A program made the translations under genes and the position numbers. A model generated the notes under the pieces. It ran no database searches. It worked only from the letters and a program-made list of their open reading frames with translations, and was not told where the DNA came from. Positions 44,370-54,900 of a stretch of 64,000 bases of DNA are shown piece after piece. The number at the start of each line of letters is the position of its first letter. Positions within the stretch are counted from its first letter, which is position 1. The DNA comes from Mactra quadrangularis (Eukaryota > Mollusca > Bivalvia > Venerida > Mactridae), in NCBI GenBank assembly GCA_025267735.1, contig CM046299.1, forward strand, positions 14,406,232 through 14,470,231, given 5' to 3'.

Positions 44370-45204
44370 TAGGGGTGTAACAACACGGTAAAAACCGTAT
44401 TGCAATATATTGCAATATGCAAAACCTGTATTGCAATATATTGCAATACGCACCGGTTTTTGCGTAGACATGCAAAGCATGAATTATTATGCATGTTCAT
44501 CATCCTAATTGGATCAGCACAACATGTATACATACATACGTGTATTTTCAAACGATCTCTTGTGTAAAATGATCTATAATTTTGGAAAATGCGTGTTTTG
44601 AAACGGACGATATTTTTTCTCTCAACTGACTAAATGTTTAACCTTTTTAAGCACAATAAGATTATTTCAAGTTTTAAATACAATTTAACATTTATTTGAA
44701 CATTTAACTTCCAGATCATGATAAAACAAACAGTACGACACATAACCATTCGGAACACCCTCGACCTTTCATGAATGAATAATCTCGGAAGGATTCGTGG
44801 GGGGTCTTCACCATATTTTGGTGAATTTACTACCTACGCGAGGCGAGCACGTACCGGTTACGCAAAATAGTTCTTGTAGTTTACTCACAGATCTTCGTCT
44901 AAACATATTTATTTATTTTAAATTAAAGCAAATATTATTCATCGGTATCATTGAACTGTGTAATTTTAAATTTACGGATTAAAAACGGAACTTCAGTCAT
45001 CGCCTAAACGATCGTGTATTTGTTTACATAGTTTCAAAATGACGCCTAAATATGTCCGAGGTTATTCGTGTAGCGAATGGCCGAGGATGTTCCGAATGGA
45101 CACATAACTACAAAACCCGGTTCAAGGAAAAACGCACCGGTTAAAAACCGTTAGAATTCGTATTGCAATATTAACCGGTATATCGGTTAACCGTTACACC
45201 CCTA
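44370..45204. mobile_element. hAT-type MITE with nested Mutator-like MITE
   Basis: Ends TAGGGGTGTAAC and GTTACACCCCTA, with CTAATTCT (44362-44369) and CTAATTAT (45205-45212) as a 7/8 target duplication. TAGGGGTGTAAC is a common hAT terminus. Subterminal 'gtattgcaatattg' repeats are seen on both sides. A second element (44747-45098) is inserted inside. Confidence 0.8.
44747..45098. mobile_element. Mutator-like MITE, 10-bp TSD
   Basis: Inverted ends CATTCGGAACACCCTCGACC and the mirror of ...GGCCGAGGATGTTCCGAATG, with GACACATAAC directly repeated at 44737-44746 and 45099-45108. A shortened relative is at 59453-59526. Confidence 0.85.
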
Positions 45205-45290
45205 CTAATTATCATCACCATCATCATCATCATCACTATCATCATAATAATCACCATCATCATTATCATCAAAAGCATCATCATCTTTTT
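45205..45290. repeat. (ATC)n microsatellite
   Basis: An imperfect run of atc/atcacc triplets. Confidence 0.9.
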
Positions 45291-45801
45291 ATTATTGATA
45301 TTATATTTAATATTGTTTACAACGCGATTAAATATGTAATTGGCATTTAATCAAATGAAGATTGTTTTAGTATAAGTTCAGTATGACCGATTGTATAAGA
45401 GGTTAAATATTTTCTATATAATTATGTTGATGTATCTTGCTAAATACACATATATTTTTATAAAATTCATTTCGTTTTCAATACGTTATCTCAGTAACAA
45501 GGTTTTTATTTGTCAATGTGGTATAACGATTTTTTAGTTGTATATATTTTGTACATGGACGAATGTTTTCATGACAGATCATGTCTTTTTGATTTTTTGG
45601 ACCTTAGAAAGGGCCATTTTTCTGTGTCAAAGTTGTTTTTGTAACAGCCACCTCCCACCTTCTAATGTTCTTTTATTATAGAAACATAATTCATTGTATT
45701 TTTTTATGTATGGCTATATGTTTTGGTTATTTTTCTATAGTGACTGAAATGTTGATAGAAGTTTGTGAGTGTATGAATGGATGGGTGAGTGCACGTGAAT
45801 G

Positions 45802-46108
45802 GAGCCACACGGCTAGCTCAGTATGTAGCTCGCAAGTCTACTGATCGAGGGATCGTGGGTTCGATTCCCGGGCGGGGCATACTTTCGTGGAGCTTTGTCA
45901 TGAAATTATTTCTACGGCCATTCTTCTTCCTACCAATGATTTTTAATTATGTAGGGCAGTTGTCAGTCACTGATGAAAGCATGCACTTAGTAATTGGTTA
46001 ACAGCTAAATCCAGAGATTTAGCTTTTCCAAGAACAGTGAGTAAGTTGACTGACCGCCGTGATATGACCTATACAATGTGTTGCTATGGCGTTAAACCCA
46101 ACATATAC
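45802..46108 (+). mobile_element. tRNA-derived SINE, full length with 11-bp TSD
   Basis: Head with A box (ggctagctcagtatgtagct) and B box (gggttcgattcccgg), body 'gtagggcagttgtcagtcac', and tail 'tatggcgttaaacccaac'. GCACGTGAATG is repeated at 45791-45801 and 46109-46119. Fragments of the same family lie at 3355 and 61185. Confidence 0.9.
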
Positions 46109-46119
46109 GCACGTGAATG

Positions 46120-46849
46120 ATGGTGTGTGAGCGTGTGTGGATGATTGGTGTTGCGTGTTGTGTGACTGATACATTTTCTGTAATCAATTGTTTGTTACTT
46201 GACACTATTGTATATGTTACTTGAAATAAAATATATGTTGTGTTCTTAGTGGTTGTTTTACATTTGTTGTATTTATCGTGTGACAAATTGTCTTTTTCAT
46301 GGAATGCGATAGTAAATTAATGTTAAAGATCGTATAAATCAACAACCATAATTCTAATACATTTAATATAGAAATTAATGATAACATCCGTGAGAGGGAT
46401 GGTAGTGGCGAGACAATGCTCATGTTGTTGCGGCAACTTGTCCATACCATTGAATAGATATGTTTCTGTCTTCAGGAAAATAAGTTGTTTCGTGTGCTTA
46501 TGTATTTTGATGTAGTTAATTTGTCATAGTTTTTATAAGTGACTTGTGCATACTTAAAATGTTTCAACAATACAATTTGTTATTGGTTGTTTTTATATGA
46601 ACCTGTTGGGACAAGTTTGAAGTTGGTGTCACCTTTAATTTGGTTTAAACCTCAAGATTGGCAACTATTTTACCACCGTCCGATCCAAGGGGAAGCCTCT
46701 CTGGTTCAGTTGTTTCGTTATTTGTTTGTAGCATCCTTTATACAACAAAATGGTCAATACATCTAAAACAATCTTCCTTTTAATTATTTTGGCTGTGTGG
46801 TAGGTTTACGATGTAACAAGTGCTGTTCCTCAAATGGTCACAATTAATA
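46120..46849. other. intergenic, no supported feature
   Basis: AT-rich with only short frames; nothing recognised. Confidence 0.35.
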
Positions 46850-47106
46850 CACTGGGGTCCATAAGTTGCTTTACACATTCAAATTTTTCATATTTATTTG
46901 AAAACTTGACATTTTTAGAGAATTTAATAAGTATGCAATAAAAGTCATTTTTCATTAAAAACTAAATTTTGACAAAAAAGGAGATACAATGAATGATCAT
47001 AACTGATCACTCATGTTAAAATGTATATAAGTTGTGAAACTAACATGTTAAGTATAATCGAAAAAATAAAATTTTACATGTGTAAAGAATCTTTTGGACG
47101 CCAGTG
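46850..47106. mobile_element. Tc1-type MITE, TA duplication
   Basis: Ends CACTGGGGTCCATAAGTTGC and the mirror of the right end, CACTGGCGTCCAAAAGATTC, both followed by TTTACACAT, flanked by TA (46848-46849, 47107-47108). 257 bp, noncoding. Confidence 0.75.
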
Positions 47107-47108
47107 TA

Positions 47109-48114
47109 TATACCGTTAATCATGCAATAAAAAAACAACGTAATATGCGAGTTTCGTTACATCTTATATTATGGTATAAACTACTTTCGGGGTTGTATAT
47201 TTGTCATAATTAGGTGATATAGTTTAAACTTATTATATTGACAAAATACAATTATTTTATAATGTTCAAATACATTAAATATACATAATTGTGACAATGA
47301 GGTCTGTCAACAAGTTGTCACAACGTATATGATTTAGCACATATGAAGTTTCCGCAGAAATGTCCTCTCACGCTAGACATCTTCTCGACAAAGTCTCGTA
47401 GATTACAACAATATCGGCAAACACGTTTTCTATTCATTCCAGGCAAAGCAGAGGCGTTTCCTATTCACGAAACCACCATAAAACATGTGAATAGTTTCCA
47501 AAAATCATAAATAAATACCATTCCTTTCCACATTATCCAGAATGTCTTCATAGTGTCAGAAAGTCACATTTCTTACACTGAGGCCGATTTATTTGTGGAT
47601 AACCCGAGTTTAACGATTAAAATGTTACGCTTGTTGCTCTCTAACTCGAATCGTTTGATATGAATAAGTTAATACAATTATAAAACTAATGAAATAAACT
47701 GGTTAGCAAAAGTGCAGACAATTTACATAATCGCGAATGAACACTGTCTCATAACTCAACCTATGCACTTTGGCGTATACTAGAAATATGTACGGGGTGA
47801 TTTGTACTAACCATAAGAGAAAACAAACGTTTTACTTCAGAGTTATCAATAAGACCTTAGAAAATTAAATATATACCTCGTAACTTTATTTCATTTCCAG
47901 AGTAAAACGACTCCATTGAAATTCAATGATATTGATAAAACTAACTGTTCAGACATTGTCATGGTTATTAAAGAACATTTCCCTGGAAGTCACATGTTTC
48001 AATAATTTGTCTGTTTATTACTTTCGCGGTTACATATTCGTCACAAATTGAACACCTGTGCCATAACAATCTTTTTTTTACCGGATATCATATAAAGCGC
48101 TGTCGTTTAGGATT
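47109..48114. other. intergenic, no supported feature
   Basis: Nothing recognised on either strand. A phrase near 47175 (actactttcggggttgtata) recurs loosely at 48018, perhaps traces of an old repeat. Confidence 0.35.
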
Positions 48115-48460
48115 TGTTATGGTCACTCCGAGAGTCACGTCAATGTGACCTTTGTGTCGACCAATTATTGCGCAGCTTACATAGAGATGCAATACTATCA
48201 ATAGCATCTTGATTTCGTAATATCTATTTTATGACAGGGGTTTGCAAGCTAATTTTAGCGGAAGTGTTAATCACAGGCTGTGATTGGCAGCTATTTTTTA
48301 ATTGCGTGACGTAGACCATGTAAACAAGTTACAAACAAAAAATGATTGTGATATGAATTTTATAAAAGCAAAGATCAGCTGAACGTAACCCTTGATATGG
48401 AGTTGCCAGGTCTAAAATTAGCACTAACGCAAGGGAATGATTTTAGATCGGATTTTATTC
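48115..48460 (+). repeat. dispersed repeat family, copy 2
   Basis: Aligns with 54585-54900 in the same orientation and 2945-3300 in reverse ('ttgcaagctaatttt', 'gcgtgacgtagaccatgta'). Confidence 0.55.
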
Positions 48461-48594
48461 AGATTGGCAACAATGTACATGTAGTGTATTAAAGTTTTAT
48501 AACAATGACTCTATACAATTTTTATGAATACTTGTTAAATTTTTCCATAATAAAATAATAATATGTTATTATTAGTTTACGCACTTTTATACTG

Positions 48595-48905
48595 GGTTTA
48601 ACGCCGTATCAACACAATTTATGTAACTTAAAGATGTCTAGTGCACCTAACCTAGCTTTCCTGGACACTTGTCTATAACCAGTACTCACATACCCTCCCA
48701 CAAGGCCGGAAAACACTTAAACAATGTTCTATCTACACCGATTTTGAATGGGTGTAATATTTTAACAAATGATCCAAATTGCATAATTTATACACTGAGT
48801 CAAAACAACAAAGTTTACATGTCTTATGTGTTTTTACAATGAAATCAGACGTGTTTAGTACCCATGAGGTAATGAGTTCAAATCCGGTTTTTGTGCACGT
48901 GCAAA
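48595..48905 (-). mobile_element. tRNA-derived SINE, degenerate copy
   Basis: 'tgggtttaacgccgtatcaacac', 'cctagctttcctggacacttg', and 'accagtactcacataccctcc' match the tail half of the SINE family at 51290. The head has decayed. Confidence 0.6.
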
Positions 48906-49179
48906 TCAGTTTTTGGCGGGATATCAATGCCACGTGGTAAATGTATAGCCTGTCATATGTACTATTTAAAAACATAACATGGCACGCATGTCTATTGAAG
49001 AAAGGTACACACACTGTTTTGTTCTAACAAAGATACATTTCTGTTATCGAACGATTTATTGAGTCGTATGAAAGCTACCGCCCTGTCGATAAATGTCCTT
49101 TTCACTTTTGACTTTCATGTAGCACGAGTTTTGAATGTTCAGATGCGTTCTATCGTGAACTTGATGACCTAGTTCAACA

Positions 49180-49530
49180 GAACCGGAAGTGTGAATCAAA
49201 CCAGAAGACGACTTCGTCCAAAAATCACTACGCAACGACAAGGCTGATTAATAATTTAGCAACTTATGGAATAGGAGGCGCACTGTCACTGAGGTGAAAA
49301 CAGCAATGGTCACAATTTGATGTCAGTGACGCCACATAAGTGCAGAAACTGGATCGCAACACATGCATGACGGTGCACCAAATCATTCTGCTTGATCGTG
49401 CATGAATGATTTCCTCCGACAGACGAGGATTGATGTACTGGAATGGCCGTCAAAGTATTCGGACCTCAACCCTACCGAGAGCGTATGGGCAGAAATGAAG
49501 AGAGTATACCGTAATCCATCGTACAGATTC
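49180..49530 (+). pseudogene. Tc1-like transposase remnant
   Basis: Near 49355-49520 the + strand reads MHDGAPNHSA*, MNDFLRQTRIDVLEWPS, then KYSDLNPTESVWAEMKR. HD.AP.H and W....DLNP.E..W are the second Asp and Glu blocks of Tc1-type DDE transposases. Upstream (from 49180) a partial RP..T.RQ helix-turn-helix block is visible. Stops and frameshifts break it; no terminal repeats identified. Confidence 0.75.
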
Positions 49531-49969
49531 ATATATAACTTTGTCTGCCAACTACACTAAAGCTAGTTGTGTAATAGGAGGGGGAATAGTTAGTTCAATT
49601 CTTACTAATTTATTTTAACTCGTTTGTGAAAGTTCTCACAACTAAGAAAAATCACTTTCGAGTCCGCTTCCTGTTTCCTCAGTACAGAGCTAGCAGGATA
49701 ATGTTGCTTGCTCTAGGAAACAACAGGCAAGGTTTTCGAATGAGATTCAAACCAATGCGGAGCTTGCTATCGAACGATTACTATTCCAATCTCGTAACCG
49801 CTCTGTCATGCCCGCTCCTTAAAATTCGGAGGACATAGTTATGAATCCGACACGGGACTCGAGCACACGAGCTCTTCGTTTCAAGTCAGATGTTCTTTGA
49901 ATTGAGCTTATCGAGCTGATGATTACAATATACTCAAACAAATTCAACATAGTGGTAAATTAGAATACA

Positions 49970-50387
49970 CGGTCAGTGGTGCATACATTATCCCACTTTT
50001 TTAATACACATAACTGCATTATTGTATTTATAACCGATAACCCGGGTCGGTATCGCAATGAGCAGCGAGCCTGGATTTCGTATATAGTGTCCCAAAAGGG
50101 GAGTACGGGTTCAAATCCCAGCCGGGGAAGTTATTCCTTTCCATGAAAATTTGACAGTTAAGTCGATTTCCCCCATTAATAAGGTATATGGAGAGGTTTG
50201 TGGCCTTATGGAAGGGTATGTGAGTACTGTATATACTCAAGAGTCCAGGAAAGCTAGGTTAAGTGCGCTGGACGCCGTAAAATATCCTAAAACATGTGTT
50301 GACAGGTTATTAAACCCAGTATAGATAAATCATCACAGATAATTGAGTATTTAAATTAGCAGGGTTAATGTTTGCGCCATTGACAGG
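49970..50387. mobile_element. MITE with nested SINE
   Basis: Outer inverted ends 'ggtcagtggtgcatacatta' and the mirror of 'aatgtttgcgccattgacagg', with GAATACAC/GAATACAA just outside (7/8 match). The related short element at 63106-63230 has the same ends. The SINE at 50041-50335 fills the middle. Confidence 0.65.
50041..50335 (+). mobile_element. tRNA-derived SINE (second family)
   Basis: A head with a degenerate A box and a B box (gggttcaaatccc), body 'ttccatgaaaatttgacagtt', 'ccccattaataaggtatatgg', and tail 'aaacatgtgttgacaggttattaaacccagtata' in part. Same family as 51290 and 60655, which are reversed. Confidence 0.75.
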
Positions 50388-50938
50388 TGAATACAATTTA
50401 CCCATACAATTTATTTGATGTATGTAAATTGTATGAAATTTGTATACCTGGTTCCAAGCCAATTCGTACAAGCTATGCCTATGTCAGATAAACAAAATGC
50501 TATTATTAGCCTTTTAACATTAGAAGTAGTATTAACTACCTGTGTGTGACGTGTGTATACAGGTGAGCTAGAAAATAACCTTTCAAGATAAAAAGGTCAA
50601 AAAAGGTCAAAAATAGAGTTTCTCAATAATTTTATCTTTACTGTTTCACCTGAACGGTCAATATTTAGGACATTGTCAAGGGGAAGTGACTTCCATTTAT
50701 AGTTTAAATTGTAGGTTAGTGATTGATATTTACAAGGATATATTTAAAGCCAGGTTTGATATTGCATTTTACGTTATTTTTTCATAATTACGTTGAAATG
50801 AGTTTAACCATTGCAGTATATTGATAGCTTGTTTAAACGCTTGCGTTGTTTAAATTATCATTTATTCAAACTTTCGTTTATATATTGTTTACATTTGATC
50901 AATATTCCTCAAGCCCGATCAAACATCATGTACATGTA

Positions 50939-51229
50939 CAGGTCGTCCACGTAAACGTATATAAGCATAGCCAGTTTCATTACACACCAATATTTAGGGG
51001 TGTATTATTTTTTCAGTTTTATAGTTTAGTTATTTGACACTTATTTTATAAACATACTTCTATATAAAATTTAAAATGCATATACAGTATTAAAATAAAT
51101 GTTAAAAGTAAAATTGTATGTTTTAATCTGTAAAATGCTGTTCATGCACTAGCTTATTCACCTTTTCAATGGACAATTCAATGTTTAAAGTACAAAAACA
51201 CGCATGACCTAGAATACGACCTGTACACC
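50939..51229 (-). mobile_element. MITE, intact paralogue of the mariner-split copy
   Basis: Ends ACAGGTCGTCCACGTAAACG and ...AGAATACGACCTGT. The reverse complement aligns to 18061-18253 joined to 19352-19457, without the mariner. Confidence 0.7.
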
Positions 51230-51289
51230 TATGTTTCCCACGTTTAAATTTACTGTACTGCTTACTATTGTATGTGCATGTACTAAATG

Positions 51290-51585
51290 TGTTTATTTAT
51301 TTTGTTGTGTTTAACGCCGTAGCAACACATAGTACATGTCATATAACGGCGTCCAGCGCACATAACCTAGCTTTCCTGAACCCTTGTCTATAACCAGTTC
51401 TCACCTACCCTTCCACAAAGCCGGAATCTTCTCCATATACCTTATTAATGGAGGAAAATTGACATTATTGACAAATTTTCATGGAAGGGTATATACCTCC
51501 CCAGGTATGATTCGAACCCATACCCCCTTCGGGACACGAGATTCGAAATCAAGGCGCTACCAATTGCGCTACCCACCCGGGTTCG
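51290..51585 (-). mobile_element. tRNA-derived SINE (second family)
   Basis: On the - strand: head 'gggtagcgcaattggtagcgc' (A box) and 'gggttcgaatcatacc' (B box), then 'cctccatgaaaatttg', ending 'gctacggcgttaaacac'. It lies just upstream of the CRAL-TRIO gene. Confidence 0.85.
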
Positions 51586-51889
51586 ACTATATATATGTAT
51601 CTATTAGATGTAAATATTAACTATGTTTTGCTGCTGGATATCTATATATTGTTTAGTTTGTAGAAATAACTGACCTATGTGCTTTTCATTATGTTGATAT
51701 TATGCTCTAATATGTATGTTATAATTATGCTTATATCCATAAAACTATGTACTGATCTGCTATTCAAATAAACATAAACATAAACTATGAATAATCAATA
51801 TCATAATTTCCCAGGATATCTGAGGTCAGTCAACAACAACGATAATTACTAACAGAGTATATTGGATAGCTTTATTGGCAGTTTACAAA
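51586..51889. other. upstream region of the CRAL-TRIO gene
   Basis: Probable promoter and 5' UTR of the gene starting at 51890. AT-rich; no promoter element can be fixed. Confidence 0.4.
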
Positions 51890-51905
51890 ATGGCGGTTGA
51901 ACCAG
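51890..51905 (+). CDS. CRAL-TRIO gene exon 1
   Basis: ATG in strong context (acaaaATGG) encodes MAVEP plus the first base of Gly, donor G|GTAAGT, phase 1. Confidence 0.75.
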
Positions 51906-54900
51906 GTAAGTAAATACTTAATACTATTATTTGAATATACAGCTATACATGTACGAGTATGCGTATATGCATTTAACATAAGTTGGCGCGATATATTGAC
52001 CTGTGCTTCGTTTCACAAATGAACTTAAAAACGAACTCAATAACAGACTCGCGTGGTTTTTGTCCCTGTAAATAGCATGTCAATGCAGTTAGAATGGCTT
52101 TTATTACACAATCATTATAATGTATCTATATAAAATTCATCAACATAAAATATTATGAGTTTTATTGAACGAACTCAGATTTTACTTGAGACTAAACTCA
52201 ACAGTTAATTAACAGACTCAAATCAATACAATTGAATTAAACCTTATTCAAACATATTTGTCCGTTTTATTTATATAATATGGCTTTTAAACAACTATTA
52301 GAGCCTCTAATGATACTAAATTTATTGTAAAATAATTAATATGAAATTATTTTTTTAAACTCTTAACTAGTAAGTCGTGCTTTCAGCATACATGTATAAT
52401 AGTATTACTAATCGGTGCCAAAAGGCCATACATGATGAAATATTGATAATATTGTCAAACGATGACGGGGCGCATTTACTCAGATTCTGTTCTGTTGTCA
52501 CTTTGATTCAAACCCATTCTTGAGGACACGTACATGGGCGGATCCATGCATTTTTACAAGAGGGGGGGGTTCAAACTTATTTAGGGGGTCCGAACTTTTC
52601 TAGGCTGTGGGGGTGCGGGGGGAGATCCCAACCTCGAACCACATACACATTATACACATTTTGCAGAAAATAATACATATTGATAATAAAAACTACATAA
52701 CCATAAAATCTATGTTAAGCAACGAAAAATAATTGCTTCATGCTACTTAAAAATTACTTACAGGCAAGAAATACACTAATGGACAGGTACATTTTCCAAA
52801 TTCTAGGGGGGTCCGGACCCCCTGCCCCCCCCCCCCCTGGATCCGCCTGTGGTCACGTATGTTATAGGTACCAAACCTACGTTTTTGGTATCATCTACGA
52901 CATTTTCTGAACCATTTCAATTGTAAGGCATTCTTGTACTCAAGATTATCACCACGGTTGATTTTAATGAATGGAATATTTCCACACCGTTAACAACCAT
53001 TAATTTTCCAATACAGAACAATTCACAGAGTGCTAGATTTTTGTTAAAACATTGAATAAAGGAATTTATGTACTTTTTGCAACAACGACGTTGAACGTCA
53101 AATGTTTTATTTTTGGAAATGTCAAACTACTAAAACGTTCTCAACGTAAATTTGCAGAAGATGTCAAGTTTGTTAGTAAACTTACATTTTAACACACATT
53201 TTGATCCAGGTGATGTTAACTTTGTTAGTAAACTTGATGAAGCAAGTAAGAAGAAGGCAAAAGATGAACTTAATGAATTGAATGATAAAGATAGAGCACT
53301 TGCCGTACAAACATTTAGAGAATGGATATTACAACAAAAATGGCTGAAAACACCAACAGGTACTTTCACATAATTCAATACAAGGGTATATATTCTAGTG
53401 ACCTTCAACATGTAAATAAACAATTGATTTTCATCAAATTCTTGCATATATATCTTATTTTTATATCGATAATAATTAACATTTCCGAACATATTCATTC
53501 ATTTCCGGTTTTGAAAGTTCGACTTTGTTAGACTGAGTCGCTAAGAAATAAAATCCTATACACTCAGTGTGTTTATATTGCTTGGGTTAATGGTTTTGTC
53601 AAATTTTGCAGACTTTGGATTTATACTGCGGTTTTTAAGGTTTTGTCATATTTTGCAGATTTAGGATTTTTACTGCGGGTTTTAAGGTTTTGTCTTTTTT
53701 TGCAGATTTTGGATTTTCATTGCGGTTATTAAGGCTTTGTAATTTTTTTGCAGATTTTGGATTTTTACTGTGGTTTTTAAGGCTTTGTATTTTTTTGCAG
53801 ATTTTGGATTTTTACTGCGGTTTTTAAGAGCTCGAAAGTTTAGTCAACTTGAGGCTAGGAAGACGATAGAGAACTATTGGACATGTAGAACACAGTCACC
53901 AGAATGGTATAGAAATGTTGACCCATCTGATCCTGTGATTCTTGATGTAGTAAGATCAGGGTAGGTATATTGTGACGACAACGATTCTTTGTCATATTCG
54001 TTAAGTGGTTTAGCCCACAGTGGTATGTCATGTGACCTTCCTTTGATTTTCAAACTTATCGTATCAATACATAATATATATTAAGTAAAAATGAATGCCA
54101 ACTACATTATGTTGTGTTTATTCTTCAGGCGCTTTCAAAATTACTACCAGGAGGTTACTGTAATAAAATAATAACGGCGTAACGTTATACAAGAGATACA
54201 GCTGTAGATTTATTATGTGTGACACAATAAAAAAATACAAACACCCTGGTAGCACTTTTGCCACACCATTAAATAGGTAAAATTTAACTCTACAATCTGC
54301 ACAGGTGCATAGTTTCAAAGCGTTGACCATAAGTATGACTTATTATCACTATTATCAAATATTAAACAAAAATACAACTCAAACGAGTTTGGATCAGCGG
54401 TATATCCTTTGTATATGTATATATATGGTATGTTTGAAAATCAAAGGAAGGTCACTTGACATATCCCTCTGGTTTTACCTATCCGTTTATTACAGATTCC
54501 TTTCAAACAATCTCCGTAAACGGATACATGTAGACCGTTCTCATAAGACCTCTTGACATTGTACAAGGGGTTATGTACAGATGAACTCTGTGCCGACTAG
54601 TCGACTAATCAATGCGTAGCGTCATCTAGACGAAACAATGATAGTAGTATCTTAATTTCTAGTCATAGACCGAGTTTTGCAAGCTAATTTGACTGTATGG
54701 GTTATTCACAAGTTGTGATTGGACGGTTTATTGCTAATTACGTCACGTAGACGATGTAACAAGTCACTGAGCACAAAACTTGCGTCACGAATATTAAAAA
54801 AGCAAAGGTCAGTTAAACGTGACCCGTACTGAGAAGTTGACAGATCTAAAATAAGCGAGTCTGCGAGCGCAAAATTTTAAACCGGATCTAAATAAGATGG

